Source: Bacteroidales bacterium
Lineage (GTDB): Bacteria > Bacteroidota > Bacteroidia > Bacteroidales > VadinHA17
Direction of reading: 5' to 3'
DNA: 64,000 nucleotides
Assembly: GCA_011620595.1 (NCBI GenBank)
Contig: WOYX01000037.1
Location: 55,440-119,439, forward strand
Shown here: in pieces, positions 26,475 through 36,345 of the stretch
Position numbering within the stretch: the stretch's first letter is position 1
Layout: every line of letters begins with the position of its first letter
Position numbers and translations under genes: made by a program
Notes under the pieces: model-generated
The model's input: the letters and a program-made list of their open reading frames with translations, nothing else
Databases searched by the model: none
Told to the model about the DNA's origin: nothing

Positions 26475-27443
26475 ATGAAAAGGATCATATCACTCATATC
26501 AGCCTTGTGTCTGTTGCTTGTTGCGGCATCTGCCCAGGAGGTGACAGTAACCTCTGCGCCTGATACCACCACTATTCTTATTGGTGATCAGACCGGGTTT
26601 ACCGTCACGGCGGTGATTCCCGCCGGCACGGTGGCAGGTCTCAGCGAAGCGCGAGACACCCTTGCCGGGAAGATCGTTATACTGCGCAGAAGCCCCAGAG
26701 ACAGTGCGGCAGGACCCGACGGGAAAATCATAATCTCCGACAGGTATCTGATAACGGCATTCGATTCCGGAACATACAACATACCCCCCTTTTATGCTGA
26801 GGTAGCCTCCGGTGATACACTTCTCAGGTACTATTCGGAAAATTCATCCCTCAGGGTCCTGCGTCCCGATGTCACACCTCCCGACAGTACCGATGTCATA
26901 TTCGACATTATCCCTCCCCGCCGGGCTCCGGTGACTTTTGCGGAGATAGTACCGTGGCTTGTAATAGCCTTTGTGGCAGCAGTGCTTCTATATCTTCTGG
27001 CCCGTTTTCTGCCAAGGAATCCTTTAAGGAGGTTTGTCAGACCTCTGCCCCCTCCTGAACCGGCACACATTATTGCTTTGCGGGAGCTGTCGGCTTTGCG
27101 TTCCGAAGAGTTGTGGCAGAAGGGAGAGGTCAAGGAATACTATTCGCGGCTGTCGGACATACTGCGCCGGTACATCGATAACCGTTACGGTATCAGTTCA
27201 CCCGAACTGACCACCGACGAAACCGTGCGGATGCTGCAGCATGCGGCAGTGACTACCGGCGCACAGATGTCAGTCGTGAAAGAGATACTTTCTCTCTCTG
27301 ACATGGTGAAATTCGCCAAATATGTTCCTGAGAACAGCTTGCATGAGAGATGTTACGAAGATGCCATGAGATTTGTAGAAGAGACAAAAGAGGCGGAAGA
27401 GACTGCCGGTGAGACGGCAGGGGAAGGAGGCAGGCATGCGTAA
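26475..27443 (+). CDS. Membrane-anchored protein of the bat operon (DUF4381-like layout)
   Basis: 322 residues: signal peptide (about 1-20), a periplasmic beta domain resembling BatD repeats (VTVTSAPDTTTILIGDQTGFTV), one membrane span near residues 157-178 (IVPWLVIAFVAAVLLYLLARF), and a cytoplasmic helical tail with IIALRELSALRSEELWQKGEVKEYYSRLSDILRRYIDNRYG. That tail is characteristic of the protein commonly placed between DUF58 and BatA. It ends eight bases inside batA. Confidence 0.8.
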   Translation: MKRIISLISALCLLLVAASAQEVTVTSAPDTTTILIGDQTGFTVTAVIPAGTVAGLSEARDTLAGKIVILRRSPRDSAAGPDGKIIISDRYLITAFDSGTYNIPPFYAEVASGDTLLRYYSENSSLRVLRPDVTPPDSTDVIFDIIPPRRAPVTFAEIVPWLVIAFVAAVLLYLLARFLPRNPLRRFVRPLPPPEPAHIIALRELSALRSEELWQKGEVKEYYSRLSDILRRYIDNRYGISSPELTTDETVRMLQHAAVTTGAQMSVVKEILSLSDMVKFAKYVPENSLHERCYEDAMRFVEETKEAEETAGETAGEGGRHA

Positions 27444-28428
27444 CATCGTCTTTGAAAACGGGTGGTTTCTGTGGTTCCTGCTGGTTATACCGCTGCTGCT
27501 GGCATATTATATCTACCGCCAGAACAAGTCACATGCATCACTGAAGCTCTCTACTGCCGGTTTTTTTGCAGAGAGCCGCAACACCTTCCGTCACTGGCTC
27601 AGGCATATTCTTTTTGCCATGCGCCTGGCGGTCATCGCCTTGGTGATCATCGTTATTGCCAGGCCTCAGAATGTCGATAAATGGCAGAGTTCCACAACCG
27701 AGGGCATCGATATTGTGCTGGCTCTTGACGTCTCAGGCTCCATGCTGGCCCGCGACTTCAGTCCTGACAGGCTTGAGGCCTCCAAAAATGTTGCCACAGA
27801 ATTCATCAGTGGCAGGCCTTATGACCGTATAGGGCTGACTGTATTCAGCGGGGAGAGCTTTACGCAGTGCCCGCTGACCACTGATCATGCCGTGCTGATA
27901 AACCTTCTGAGGGAGATCAAAAGCGGAATGATAGAAGACGGCACCGCCATAGGTGTAGGACTGGCAACTGCCATCAACCGGATCAAGGACTCTGATGCTA
28001 TAAGCAAGGTGATAATCCTTCTTACCGACGGGGTGAACAACATGGGATCGATAGACCCGATGACGGCTGCAGAGATAGCACACACCTTCGGCATAAGGGT
28101 TTATACCATCGGCGTAGGAAGCAGGGGTTATGCCGATTACCCCGTGCAGACCCCCTTTGGCATGCGTTATCAGAAGATGCAGGTTGAGATAGATGAGGAG
28201 TTGCTGAAAGAGATAGCTGAACTTACCGGCGGCAGGTATTTCAGGGCTGTTGACAACACCAGTCTTCAGCAGGTTTACAGTGAGATAGACAAGCTTGAGA
28301 AATCGAAGATAGAGACCAGGGAGCACAGCAGGCGTGAGGAGGTATTTATGCCGTGGGCACTGGCGGCGGCAATCATCCTCACCCTCGAGTTGCTGTTCAG
28401 GTATCTGTTTCTTAAAAACATGTCATAG
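27436..28428 (+). CDS. batA: BatA, membrane VWA-domain protein
   Basis: 330 residues from ATG 27436. N-terminal membrane spans, a VWA domain with the metal-binding MIDAS motif DVSGSM, then TVFSGESFTQCPLT, and a last membrane span near the C-terminus. VWA proteins bind divalent metal and protein partners; BatA and BatB form part of the envelope complex linked to oxygen tolerance in Bacteroides fragilis, although the mechanism is unclear. Confidence 0.94.
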   Translation: MRNIVFENGWFLWFLLVIPLLLAYYIYRQNKSHASLKLSTAGFFAESRNTFRHWLRHILFAMRLAVIALVIIVIARPQNVDKWQSSTTEGIDIVLALDVSGSMLARDFSPDRLEASKNVATEFISGRPYDRIGLTVFSGESFTQCPLTTDHAVLINLLREIKSGMIEDGTAIGVGLATAINRIKDSDAISKVIILLTDGVNNMGSIDPMTAAEIAHTFGIRVYTIGVGSRGYADYPVQTPFGMRYQKMQVEIDEELLKEIAELTGGRYFRAVDNTSLQQVYSEIDKLEKSKIETREHSRREEVFMPWALAAAIILTLELLFRYLFLKNMS

Positions 28429-28434
28429 CAAGCC

Positions 28435-29490
28435 ATGGATACTTTCAGATTTGCCAATCCCGATATTCTTTACCTGCTCTTACTGGTGCCGGTACTGATA
28501 CTTATATGGGCAGCAGGCAACAGGAGAAGGAGGCTGGCAAGGGATCGCTTTGGCGACCCCGAGCTTGTGAGAAGGCTTATTCCCGACTATTCGCAGGCAC
28601 GTATGACTGTGAAGTTCTTCATGAGGCTGACGGCATTTATTCTTGCACTGCTGACAGTGGCAAGGCCCCAGTTCGGTTCGAGGCTCGAGGAGGTCAAACG
28701 TGAGGGCGTGGAGGTTATTATAGCTCTGGATGTCAGTAACTCAATGCTGGCTACCGATATTAAACCTTCAAGGCTTGAACGGGCCAGACAGGCTATATCG
28801 CAGCTGGTTGATCAGCTTAGAAATGACAGAATAGGGTTGATACTCTTCGCCGGTGATGCCTATACACAGATACCTGTCACCAATGACTATCTCTCTGCCA
28901 AGATGTTCCTCGCCTCAGCCGGTCCTGATGCCGTATCAAAGCAGGGAACGGCAATAGGCGCAGCGATAGAGCTGGGGATCAGGTCATTCACTCCAGAGAG
29001 CGACAAGAGCAGGGCGCTGATCATAATAACCGACGGCGAAAACCATGAGGATGATGCGGTGGAGCAGGCCCGCCTGGCAGCCGAAAAGGGCATTACCGTT
29101 CACACCATAGGCATAGGCTCACCGGAAGGCTCTCCGATACCGATAACGGCAGGCGGCAGGACCGACTACCTCAAGGACAGGGAGGGCAACACCGTCATCT
29201 CTAAGCTCAATGAGAAAACGCTCAGGGAGATAGCATCCGTGACGGGAGGAAATTATGTCAGGGCCAGCAACAGCAGCATAGGACTGAACGAGATATATAA
29301 CGATATCGGCCGCATGAAGAAGAGTGAAACGAATACGGTGATGTATACCGAATACAATGATCAGTTTATGGTACCGGCAGTGCTTCTCTTCCTGTTGCTC
29401 CTTGCAGATCTGCTTTTTGAAGACCGCAGGAGCCATCTTCTGAGGCGGCTTGGAATTGTGGCATCAGATTTGAAAAAGGCTGAGAGATGA
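28435..29490 (+). CDS. batB: BatB, membrane VWA-domain protein
   Basis: 351 residues, paralogous to BatA with the same membrane-VWA-membrane layout. The MIDAS motif is DVSNSM, and ILFAGDAYTQIPVTNDY and ITDGENHEDDA are present. Six bases after batA; its end overlaps batC (ATGA). Confidence 0.94.
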   Translation: MDTFRFANPDILYLLLLVPVLILIWAAGNRRRRLARDRFGDPELVRRLIPDYSQARMTVKFFMRLTAFILALLTVARPQFGSRLEEVKREGVEVIIALDVSNSMLATDIKPSRLERARQAISQLVDQLRNDRIGLILFAGDAYTQIPVTNDYLSAKMFLASAGPDAVSKQGTAIGAAIELGIRSFTPESDKSRALIIITDGENHEDDAVEQARLAAEKGITVHTIGIGSPEGSPIPITAGGRTDYLKDREGNTVISKLNEKTLREIASVTGGNYVRASNSSIGLNEIYNDIGRMKKSETNTVMYTEYNDQFMVPAVLLFLLLLADLLFEDRRSHLLRRLGIVASDLKKAER

Positions 29491-30197
29491 GAAACAGGGT
29501 AAACATAGCAAGGGTCATTGTGACAGCGCTGGGAATATTACTCACTCTCCCTTCACTCTCCGCACAGGAAGAGCGTGAATACATCAGAAAGGGGAACAGG
29601 CTGTACAAAAAGAGTGAGTTTGCAGGCAGTGAAGCTATGTATAGAAGGGCACAGGAGCAGGAGCAGTCAACAGAAGATGCCGGTTTCAACCTGGGGAATG
29701 CCCTTTACAAACAGGGCAGGTACGGCGAGGCTGCCGACGAATTTGTGAGATCAGCGGTTGCAGGTGAGACCGACACGGTCAAACAGGCACAGAGCCTCTA
29801 CAACCTTGGCAACTCGCTGATCAAGGAGCAGAAGTATGATGAGGGTATCAGGGCTTATATCAACTCGCTGAAGCTCGATCCCGGCAACATAGAGGCCAAA
29901 TATAACCTCGCCTGGGCACAGGATCAGCTGCGACAGCAACAGAAAAAGGATCAAAACCAGGATCAGCAGGAAAACAATAAGGAAAACGAAAAGAGCGATG
30001 ATCAGCAGGAGAGTGATGACCAGCAGCAGGAAGAACAGCCCCGGGAGCAGGAAGGGCAGCAGCAGGAGCAGTCAATAAGCAGGGAAGATGCAAAGCGCCT
30101 GCTTGATGCCCTGGCAGCCAACGAGAAGGAGACGCAGGAAAAGGTGCAGCGTGATAAGGCCGCAAAGGCAAGGGTAAAGGTGATTAAAAATTGGTAA
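29487..30197 (+). CDS. batC: BatC, periplasmic TPR protein
   Basis: 236 residues: signal peptide, about three tetratricopeptide repeats (YNLGNSLIKEQKYDEGIRAYINSL and neighbours), then a highly acidic and glutamine-rich tail of about 60 residues. TPR domains bind partner proteins, probably BatA/BatB. The Gln/Glu/Asp tail is usual for BatC and likely disordered. Overlaps batB by four bases. Confidence 0.92.
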   Translation: MRNRVNIARVIVTALGILLTLPSLSAQEEREYIRKGNRLYKKSEFAGSEAMYRRAQEQEQSTEDAGFNLGNALYKQGRYGEAADEFVRSAVAGETDTVKQAQSLYNLGNSLIKEQKYDEGIRAYINSLKLDPGNIEAKYNLAWAQDQLRQQQKKDQNQDQQENNKENEKSDDQQESDDQQQEEQPREQEGQQQEQSISREDAKRLLDALAANEKETQEKVQRDKAAKARVKVIKNW

Positions 30198-30208
30198 TTT
30201 TAGCGTCG

Positions 30209-32050
30209 ATGAAAAGATATATCCTGACACTTTTTAATCTTCTGGCAGCACTTACACTCACTGCCCAGGAGGTTAATATAACTGTCGATGCCCCTGAGAG
30301 AGCCGTGACAGGAGAGCGTTTCAGGATAGTCTATACCGTAAACACAACAGGGGGTCAGTTCATTCCTCCTGCCTTTGATCCCTCCTTCAGTGTCTCCGGC
30401 CCGCAGCAGTCGACAAGTCGTAATGTGCAGTGGATCAACGGTGAGATGAGCTCTGTGTCAACAACTACACTGATTTATTATGTTGTTGCCACCAAGCCGG
30501 GAAGATATACTATCCCTGAGGCCAGTTTCCAGAGTAAAAAGGTAACGGTCACCGCTCCTGCGAGGGAGATTGAGATAGTCGCAGGTGGGGCTGCCGCTTC
30601 CCAAAGCCAGGGACAGAGTCAGGGTCAGGGTATAAGCCAGCCCGCAGGTGTGCAGGCAGCAGACGCGGGCACGGATGTCTCCCTGAAGCTCCATGTCAGC
30701 ACCCGGGAAGTATATGTAGGACAGCCTGTCTCGGCGACGCTCAAACTCTATACGCGGGTGAACCTGTCGGGGATCAATGAACTGAAGTACCCCGACTTCA
30801 AGGGTTTCCTTCGGGAAGACCTGGAGACACCAGAGCTGAGAAGCCTCGAGACTGAAGTGATCGACGGGGTACAATACGGAACAGGGGTACTTCAGCGCTT
30901 TCTCCTTTATCCGCAGATCTCAGGCGAGATTCGCATTGAACCGGTGCAGATGACTGCCATGGTGCAGCAGCGCACCAGCATTCGCGATCCCTTCTTTGAC
31001 GACCCCTTCTTTGACGACCACTTCTTTGACAGCTTCTTTTCGGGCGTCTCCACCGTGCCGCGGTCGGTCTCATCACAGCCTGTAACCATCATGGTGAAGC
31101 CGCTACCCGAGCCACGGCCTGCCGACTTTCACGGTGCTGTCGGCTCTTTCACCCTCAGCTCGGATCTGTCGAAATCAGAGGTTGAGGTAAATGATGCTAT
31201 TGATTTTACAATCAGCATCAAAGGTTCAGGTAATATCAACCTCGCGGGAGAGCCTGTGATCCACTTCCCGCAGGGAATTGAAAAGTATGATCCTGAAGTC
31301 ACTGTCAGGAGTTCCGGCACTGCCTCCGGAAGCAAAACCTTTAAATACCTCCTCATCCCGAGGAATAGCGGCACTTTTGAGATACCTCCGGTTTCATATA
31401 CGGTTTTTGACCCGCAGCAGCATAAATATGTCACCCTGAGGAGTGAAGGTTACAGCATCACCGTTACCGGCAGCGATGATCAGGCAGAGGTGGCAGCGCC
31501 AGTCTATATTCCGGGTGAAGATGTTAAATACCTGGGGCAGGATATCCGCTTCATCAGGAGCGGCAACGGCAATCTCACCCTCACCAGACAGCCTCTGGTG
31601 AAGACAACATACTACTGGCTGTGGTTCATCCTGGCGCTCTTTTTGGCATCGGTTGTGCTACTGCTCAGGCGCGAACAGCTTCGCCGGAACGCTGACATCA
31701 CAGCCCTGCGGAATCGCAAGGCTGCCAGAAATGCACACAGGAGACTGGCGAAGGCGAAGGCCCTGCTTGGCTCAGGCATGACAGAACAGGCCAACTCCGA
31801 GCTGGCAAGGGCTCTGTGGGGTTATCTTGCCGATAAACTCTCAATGCCTCAGTCGCAGATCACAAGGGAAAACTGCCACGCAGGATTGAGAGCCAGGAAT
31901 GTGGAGGAAGGGTTGATCACGGAGTTTGACAGCATAATCTCTGTTACGGAGTATTCACAGTATGCTCCCAGGACTGAGGGGGAGAGTCCTGCTGCCCTGC
32001 TTGAGAGGGCCTCCCTGCTAATCAGTAAGCTTGATAATGTGCTGGATTAA
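30209..32050 (+). CDS. batD: BatD, oxygen-tolerance protein
   Basis: 613 residues from ATG 30209 (the ORF-track TTG at 30191 overlaps batC). Signal peptide, tandem beta-sandwich repeats starting EVNITVDAPERAVTGERFRIVY, a membrane span around residues 468-488 and a helical cytoplasmic tail (AKALLGSGMTEQANSELARALWGYLADKL). A short tandem repeat, DPFFDD-PFFDD-HFFDSFF, sits in the middle and is common in this family. Confidence 0.92.
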   Translation: MKRYILTLFNLLAALTLTAQEVNITVDAPERAVTGERFRIVYTVNTTGGQFIPPAFDPSFSVSGPQQSTSRNVQWINGEMSSVSTTTLIYYVVATKPGRYTIPEASFQSKKVTVTAPAREIEIVAGGAAASQSQGQSQGQGISQPAGVQAADAGTDVSLKLHVSTREVYVGQPVSATLKLYTRVNLSGINELKYPDFKGFLREDLETPELRSLETEVIDGVQYGTGVLQRFLLYPQISGEIRIEPVQMTAMVQQRTSIRDPFFDDPFFDDHFFDSFFSGVSTVPRSVSSQPVTIMVKPLPEPRPADFHGAVGSFTLSSDLSKSEVEVNDAIDFTISIKGSGNINLAGEPVIHFPQGIEKYDPEVTVRSSGTASGSKTFKYLLIPRNSGTFEIPPVSYTVFDPQQHKYVTLRSEGYSITVTGSDDQAEVAAPVYIPGEDVKYLGQDIRFIRSGNGNLTLTRQPLVKTTYYWLWFILALFLASVVLLLRREQLRRNADITALRNRKAARNAHRRLAKAKALLGSGMTEQANSELARALWGYLADKLSMPQSQITRENCHAGLRARNVEEGLITEFDSIISVTEYSQYAPRTEGESPAALLERASLLISKLDNVLD

Positions 32051-32062
32051 AATTGTTAACAG

Positions 32063-32821
32063 ATGCGAAGAGCAATTGCCATAATTATTATTCTGATCTG
32101 CAGCCTGCCGGGCGTTACAGCACAGTCGGCCGGGGAGAGGTATTCGCAGGCGGGTGAACTTTATAGCTCTGGAGACTACTCGGGTGCAGCTGCCATCTAC
32201 AGGCAGCTTTATGAGGAGGGTTACAGGAGCGAGGACCTTCTCTACAATGCCGGCAATGCATTTTTCAGATCGGGAGACAACGCCTCTGCCATCCTCTTTT
32301 ACGAACGTGCAAAGCTTATGGCTCCGGCTGATGAGGACATAGACTACAATCTGCAGATAGCAAGGAGCAGGGTCACTGACAGGTTTGAGACCGTCCCGCG
32401 CCTCTTCTTTTCCAGGTGGTTTGATTTTCTCTCCCTGCTTACCTCCACAAACAGCTGGGCCATGGCAGCATTAGTGATGTTTGTCGTCTCACTGCTGCTG
32501 GCACTTATATTCCTTACCAAATCAAGGGCCCGCGGCCGCCTCCTTTCTTTCTGGCTTGCACTTACTGCGCTGATACTATCGGCAGTGATGATATCACTCG
32601 CCATGCGCAATAACTCGCTTATAAACAACAACAAACGGGCCGTTATCACTTGCAGTATCGTCACCGGTCGCAGTGCCCCCGGAGAAAACGGCAGCGAGTT
32701 GTTTGTCCTCCATTCAGGAACTACAGTAACCGTTGAACAGGAGCTGGGCAAATTCTACGAGGTAAAGCTCCCCGACGGCAACAAGGGGTGGGTGCGGGGC
32801 GACTGCATGGAAAAGATATAA
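32063..32821 (+). CDS. batE: BatE, TPR and SH3-like protein
   Basis: 252 residues: signal peptide, TPR-like helices (LYNAGNAFFRSGDNASAILFYERAKLM), two membrane spans, and a C-terminal bacterial SH3-like domain ending GNKGWVRGDCMEKI. This is the normal BatE layout and closes the operon, 12 bp after batD. Confidence 0.9.
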   Translation: MRRAIAIIIILICSLPGVTAQSAGERYSQAGELYSSGDYSGAAAIYRQLYEEGYRSEDLLYNAGNAFFRSGDNASAILFYERAKLMAPADEDIDYNLQIARSRVTDRFETVPRLFFSRWFDFLSLLTSTNSWAMAALVMFVVSLLLALIFLTKSRARGRLLSFWLALTALILSAVMISLAMRNNSLINNNKRAVITCSIVTGRSAPGENGSELFVLHSGTTVTVEQELGKFYEVKLPDGNKGWVRGDCMEKI

Positions 32822-32923
32822 CCCGTACAGACAATTTTCGTATCTTTTCTGCCGGTTTCAGAAACCTCCAGAACCTAAGAAAAGAATTCTCCTGGCTGTC
32901 TGAGACTTCATTATATGTGACCG

Positions 32924-35041
32924 ATGAAGGAGTTTATCACTGTCTGCCCGCGTAACTGTTACAGCACCTGTACATTCAGGGTATTCACCAGTGAGGGCAG
33001 GGTGGTCCGGATCCTCCCGTATGAGGGCAATCTTGCGACACCGGAGGGACCGTGCATCAAGGGGTTATCCTATCTCGAACGCGAATACTCGCCCTTACGC
33101 ATCATCAGGCCACTCCAGCGGCAGCCCGACGGCTCATTTGTTCCGATTGGGATGGAGGAGGCCCTGGGTGTCATTGCAGGTAAGCTGCTGGCCGCCAGGG
33201 AGAGGCATGGGCCGCACTCGGTCCTTTTCTATAATGGCAGCGGATACTCAGGCCTGAGCAATGATATTGCCGGCAGCTTCTGGAGGCTCTTCGGCGGTGC
33301 CACCACCACCTACGGCAATCTCTGCTGGCCGGCAGGACTCGAGGCTGTCAGGCTGACACTGGGGGAGGTAAAGCACAATGTCCCGTGGGATATTGCAAAT
33401 GCCCGTCTCATAATACTGTGGGGCAAGAACTCCGCCGAGACCAACGTGCAGGAGATGATTCACATCGACCGCGCCAGGAAAAACGGCGCCAGGGTTGTTG
33501 TTATCGATCCGCGGCGCACCGCCACGGCTGACAAGGCTGACATACTGCTCATGCCGCGGCCCGGCACCGACGCCGCACTGGCACTGGCGATGGCAAAGGT
33601 GATTATCGACAGGGATATGGTCGATAAAGAGTATATCAGTAAGAATGTGACTGGGTTTGACGAGTTTGCAGCGTCACTTAAGATAACACCTATCAATGCA
33701 CAGGAGATTACAGGTATACCCGCCGATACCATTGAAGAGATTGCAGTGATGGCAGCCGGAGCCGGACAACTCACCGTTGTGGCCGGCTACGGTCTGCAGC
33801 GTTATACCAACGGGGGTCAGACTATCCGTGCCATCATTTCAATACCTGTCATCACCGGCATGATAGGTCGCCCCGGCTGCGGGTTCAACTTTGCCAACCT
33901 TCAGAGCTATATTTTTGATGAGGTGAAGGAGCCGCTGAGCTATTATCCTGATAAGGAATCAGATAAACCTTTCCGGCGTGCCATCTCAATGGCAAGGTTC
34001 GGTCCTGACTTTTTTGCACTCCCGGAGCCGGGCATTGAGGTGGCATGGATCGAACGGGGCAATCCTGTCACACAGCTGCCCGGAAGCAGTGAGGTAATTA
34101 CTGCATTGCAGTCGGTGCCCTTCAAGGTTGTCGTTGAGCAGTTTATGACAGACACCGCGGTAATGGCAGATATCATTCTGCCAGCAAAGGGTATCTTTGA
34201 ACAGGCTGATATCGTGGGCTCTTACTGGAACCCTTATGTGCAGTACAAACCTGCGGTTGCTGACCCTCCCGGTGAGGTGATGCCGGAGAGTGAGATCTAC
34301 TGGCGTCTGGCGCAGATGATGCGATCAACAACCGGTGGCGGAGTCGACAACTCTGTTCCGTTGAGTGAAGAGGTGCAAAAGGGTGACGCAGGTCTCCCGG
34401 TCCAGGGGGGAGGCATGGAGCAGAACAGCGCATCCGGTATTCCTGCCCCCGGTGATTACGACACATGGCTCACGGAGCGCATCAGCAGCACGCCGGGATT
34501 TGTTCGTGAGGAGCTCATGCAGCATCCTGTAATCCCTGAACAGAATGAGAATCCGGCATATGCCGACGGACATTTCACGACGCCCTCCGGTAAGATTGAG
34601 CTCTGGTCAGACAGTGCGGTGAAACTGTGGGGCGTCAACCCGCTGCCCAGCTTTGAACCACTTGAAGATTTCAGCGAGTCGCATCTTCCATTCAGGCTCA
34701 TGACACCCAATACTGCCTCTCGCATTCACTCGCAGTTCGGCAATCTTGAGGTTGTTAAAAGTGTGATTGAGGCTCCATCCTGGGAGATCTCCGTTGCCGA
34801 TGCCCGCAGGCTGAAACTGAAGAGTGGTGACACCATCAGGGTCTTCAACTCACGGGGAGAGGTGACGGGCAGAGTGAAGGTTACAGCACGCGTCAGAAGA
34901 GGGAGCATAGTCTTCCCAAATGGCATATGGTGTGCCGAGGGTGGAGGAGTAAACAGGCTCATCCATCCGGCTGAGACTGACATGGGCTATGGGGCAGCCT
35001 TTCATAATACCAGGGTAGACATCGACAAGGTAACGCCATGA
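32924..35041 (+). CDS. Molybdopterin oxidoreductase, DMSO-reductase family catalytic subunit
   Basis: 705 residues. The N-terminal [4Fe-4S] ligands are Cys8, Cys12, Cys16 and Cys44 (CPRNCYSTC then EGPCIKG), followed by molybdopterin-binding blocks (ILWGKNSAETN, VVVIDPRRTATADKAD) and a C-terminal molydopterin-dinucleotide-binding domain (MTPNTASRIHSQFGN). YGNLCWPAG has a Cys where the family carries the metal ligand; Cys ligands are typical of polysulfide, thiosulfate and nitrate-type members rather than DMSO reductase itself. There is no Tat or Sec signal, so the protein looks cytoplasmic. It overlaps the FeS/membrane subunit by four bases. The substrate is unknown. Confidence 0.85.
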   Translation: MKEFITVCPRNCYSTCTFRVFTSEGRVVRILPYEGNLATPEGPCIKGLSYLEREYSPLRIIRPLQRQPDGSFVPIGMEEALGVIAGKLLAARERHGPHSVLFYNGSGYSGLSNDIAGSFWRLFGGATTTYGNLCWPAGLEAVRLTLGEVKHNVPWDIANARLIILWGKNSAETNVQEMIHIDRARKNGARVVVIDPRRTATADKADILLMPRPGTDAALALAMAKVIIDRDMVDKEYISKNVTGFDEFAASLKITPINAQEITGIPADTIEEIAVMAAGAGQLTVVAGYGLQRYTNGGQTIRAIISIPVITGMIGRPGCGFNFANLQSYIFDEVKEPLSYYPDKESDKPFRRAISMARFGPDFFALPEPGIEVAWIERGNPVTQLPGSSEVITALQSVPFKVVVEQFMTDTAVMADIILPAKGIFEQADIVGSYWNPYVQYKPAVADPPGEVMPESEIYWRLAQMMRSTTGGGVDNSVPLSEEVQKGDAGLPVQGGGMEQNSASGIPAPGDYDTWLTERISSTPGFVREELMQHPVIPEQNENPAYADGHFTTPSGKIELWSDSAVKLWGVNPLPSFEPLEDFSESHLPFRLMTPNTASRIHSQFGNLEVVKSVIEAPSWEISVADARRLKLKSGDTIRVFNSRGEVTGRVKVTARVRRGSIVFPNGIWCAEGGGVNRLIHPAETDMGYGAAFHNTRVDIDKVTP

Positions 35042-36345
35042 GAAGGGGATTTGCATTCGATGCTTCACTGTGTGTCGGCTGCAGGGCCTGCAGCGCCGCC
35101 TGCTTGCTGGAGAACGGACTGCAGGCCGGTACGAGAACCATATTGACCTGGAACGACAGAGCTCTGCCGCTGATGAGGGTCATCAGCCTCTCACTGGCAT
35201 GCAGCCACTGTGAAGAGCCAGCCTGCGCTGAGGGGTGTCCTGCAAAGGCATATACCGTTGAGGGGAGCGGGGTGGTGATACATCATGCAGACAGGTGCAT
35301 GGGTTGCGGTTACTGCACCTGGAGGTGCCCCTATGATGCCCCGAAGATCAATGAGGCCAAAGGTTACATTGAGAAATGCCACCTCTGTTATGAGAGAACG
35401 GAAGAAGGCATCGATCCGGCATGCGTTACAGCCTGCCCGACAGGCGCACTCAGATTTACAGAACAGGAAAAGTTTGAGCCTGTCGGCATCGGGTGGTTCC
35501 CGGAGACAGGTATAGGCCCTTCGCTGATACTTAAAGAGGCTGCAATCTTAAAAGGACCGGTAATCATCCCATCGGGGGAGGCGGATAATACAGAGGAGGA
35601 ACTGCCGCAGGTCGGACTGCCGGAAAGGATACGCAAGGAGTGGAGCCTGATCCTGTTTTCTCTCCTGCTGATATCTGCTTCCGCCATGATGATCATCACC
35701 GGCTTTACGGATACACTTATCCCGGCAATGATACCTTTACTGCTTCTCACGGCAGCAATGGCTGTATCTATGGCCCACCTGGGGGTGCCGGGCAAAGCAT
35801 GGAGGGCAGTAATAAACATCACCTCCTCACCGCTGAGCCAGGAGATAGTGCTGACTGGCCTGCTAACCCTTATCGCACTGCTCAACTGGATCTCTCCGGA
35901 CCTTATCCCACCCGGAGTGGAAGCCATTACAGCACTGCTGACACTTATATCCGTTGATCGCGTCTTCTTTGCTGCCGACAGGAGCCTGACGCTGAAGCTT
36001 CATTCCGGGCAGGCCTTCTTTGCCGGTATATATGCCGTCTCATGGTTCCTGGAGCCGGGAACACTCTTCCTGGTCTTCTCCATGCTGGCAGCAATTTCTG
36101 TCGTCATGAGATACAGGTTTGCCGAAGGACTACCCTTTGTGCGGAATCTCTATTACTTCAGGGCACTGGTGCTGCCAGGCGTCTTTATGCTGCTCTACCC
36201 GGAGAGCCCCGTAGCCGATGGTGCGGCACTTGTACTGTTCCTGGCAGGAGTAGCATCAGACAGGCTGCTTTTCTATTGCGATTTCAATCCCGTCAATATC
36301 AGAAATACAATCAAAGAACACTTTGCTAACGAACGTGAAAGATGA
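35038..36345 (+). CDS. Fused DmsB-DmsC-like subunit: four-cluster ferredoxin plus membrane anchor
   Basis: 435 residues joining two normally separate subunits. Residues 1-140 carry four Cys groups for [4Fe-4S] clusters (CVGCRACSAAC, CSHCEEPACAEGC, CMGCGYCTWRC, CHLCYERTEEGIDPAC). From about residue 198 there are seven or eight membrane spans as in the DmsC anchor that oxidises menaquinol. Electrons would pass from quinol through the clusters to the molybdenum subunit. Overlaps neighbours by four bases on both sides. Confidence 0.88.
   Translation: MRRGFAFDASLCVGCRACSAACLLENGLQAGTRTILTWNDRALPLMRVISLSLACSHCEEPACAEGCPAKAYTVEGSGVVIHHADRCMGCGYCTWRCPYDAPKINEAKGYIEKCHLCYERTEEGIDPACVTACPTGALRFTEQEKFEPVGIGWFPETGIGPSLILKEAAILKGPVIIPSGEADNTEEELPQVGLPERIRKEWSLILFSLLLISASAMMIITGFTDTLIPAMIPLLLLTAAMAVSMAHLGVPGKAWRAVINITSSPLSQEIVLTGLLTLIALLNWISPDLIPPGVEAITALLTLISVDRVFFAADRSLTLKLHSGQAFFAGIYAVSWFLEPGTLFLVFSMLAAISVVMRYRFAEGLPFVRNLYYFRALVLPGVFMLLYPESPVADGAALVLFLAGVASDRLLFYCDFNPVNIRNTIKEHFANERER

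Noticed and set aside
30985-31040. Tandem DPFFDD repeat in batD, considered as a repeat element
   Set aside because: Coding low-complexity that is usual in BatD proteins, not a separate element.
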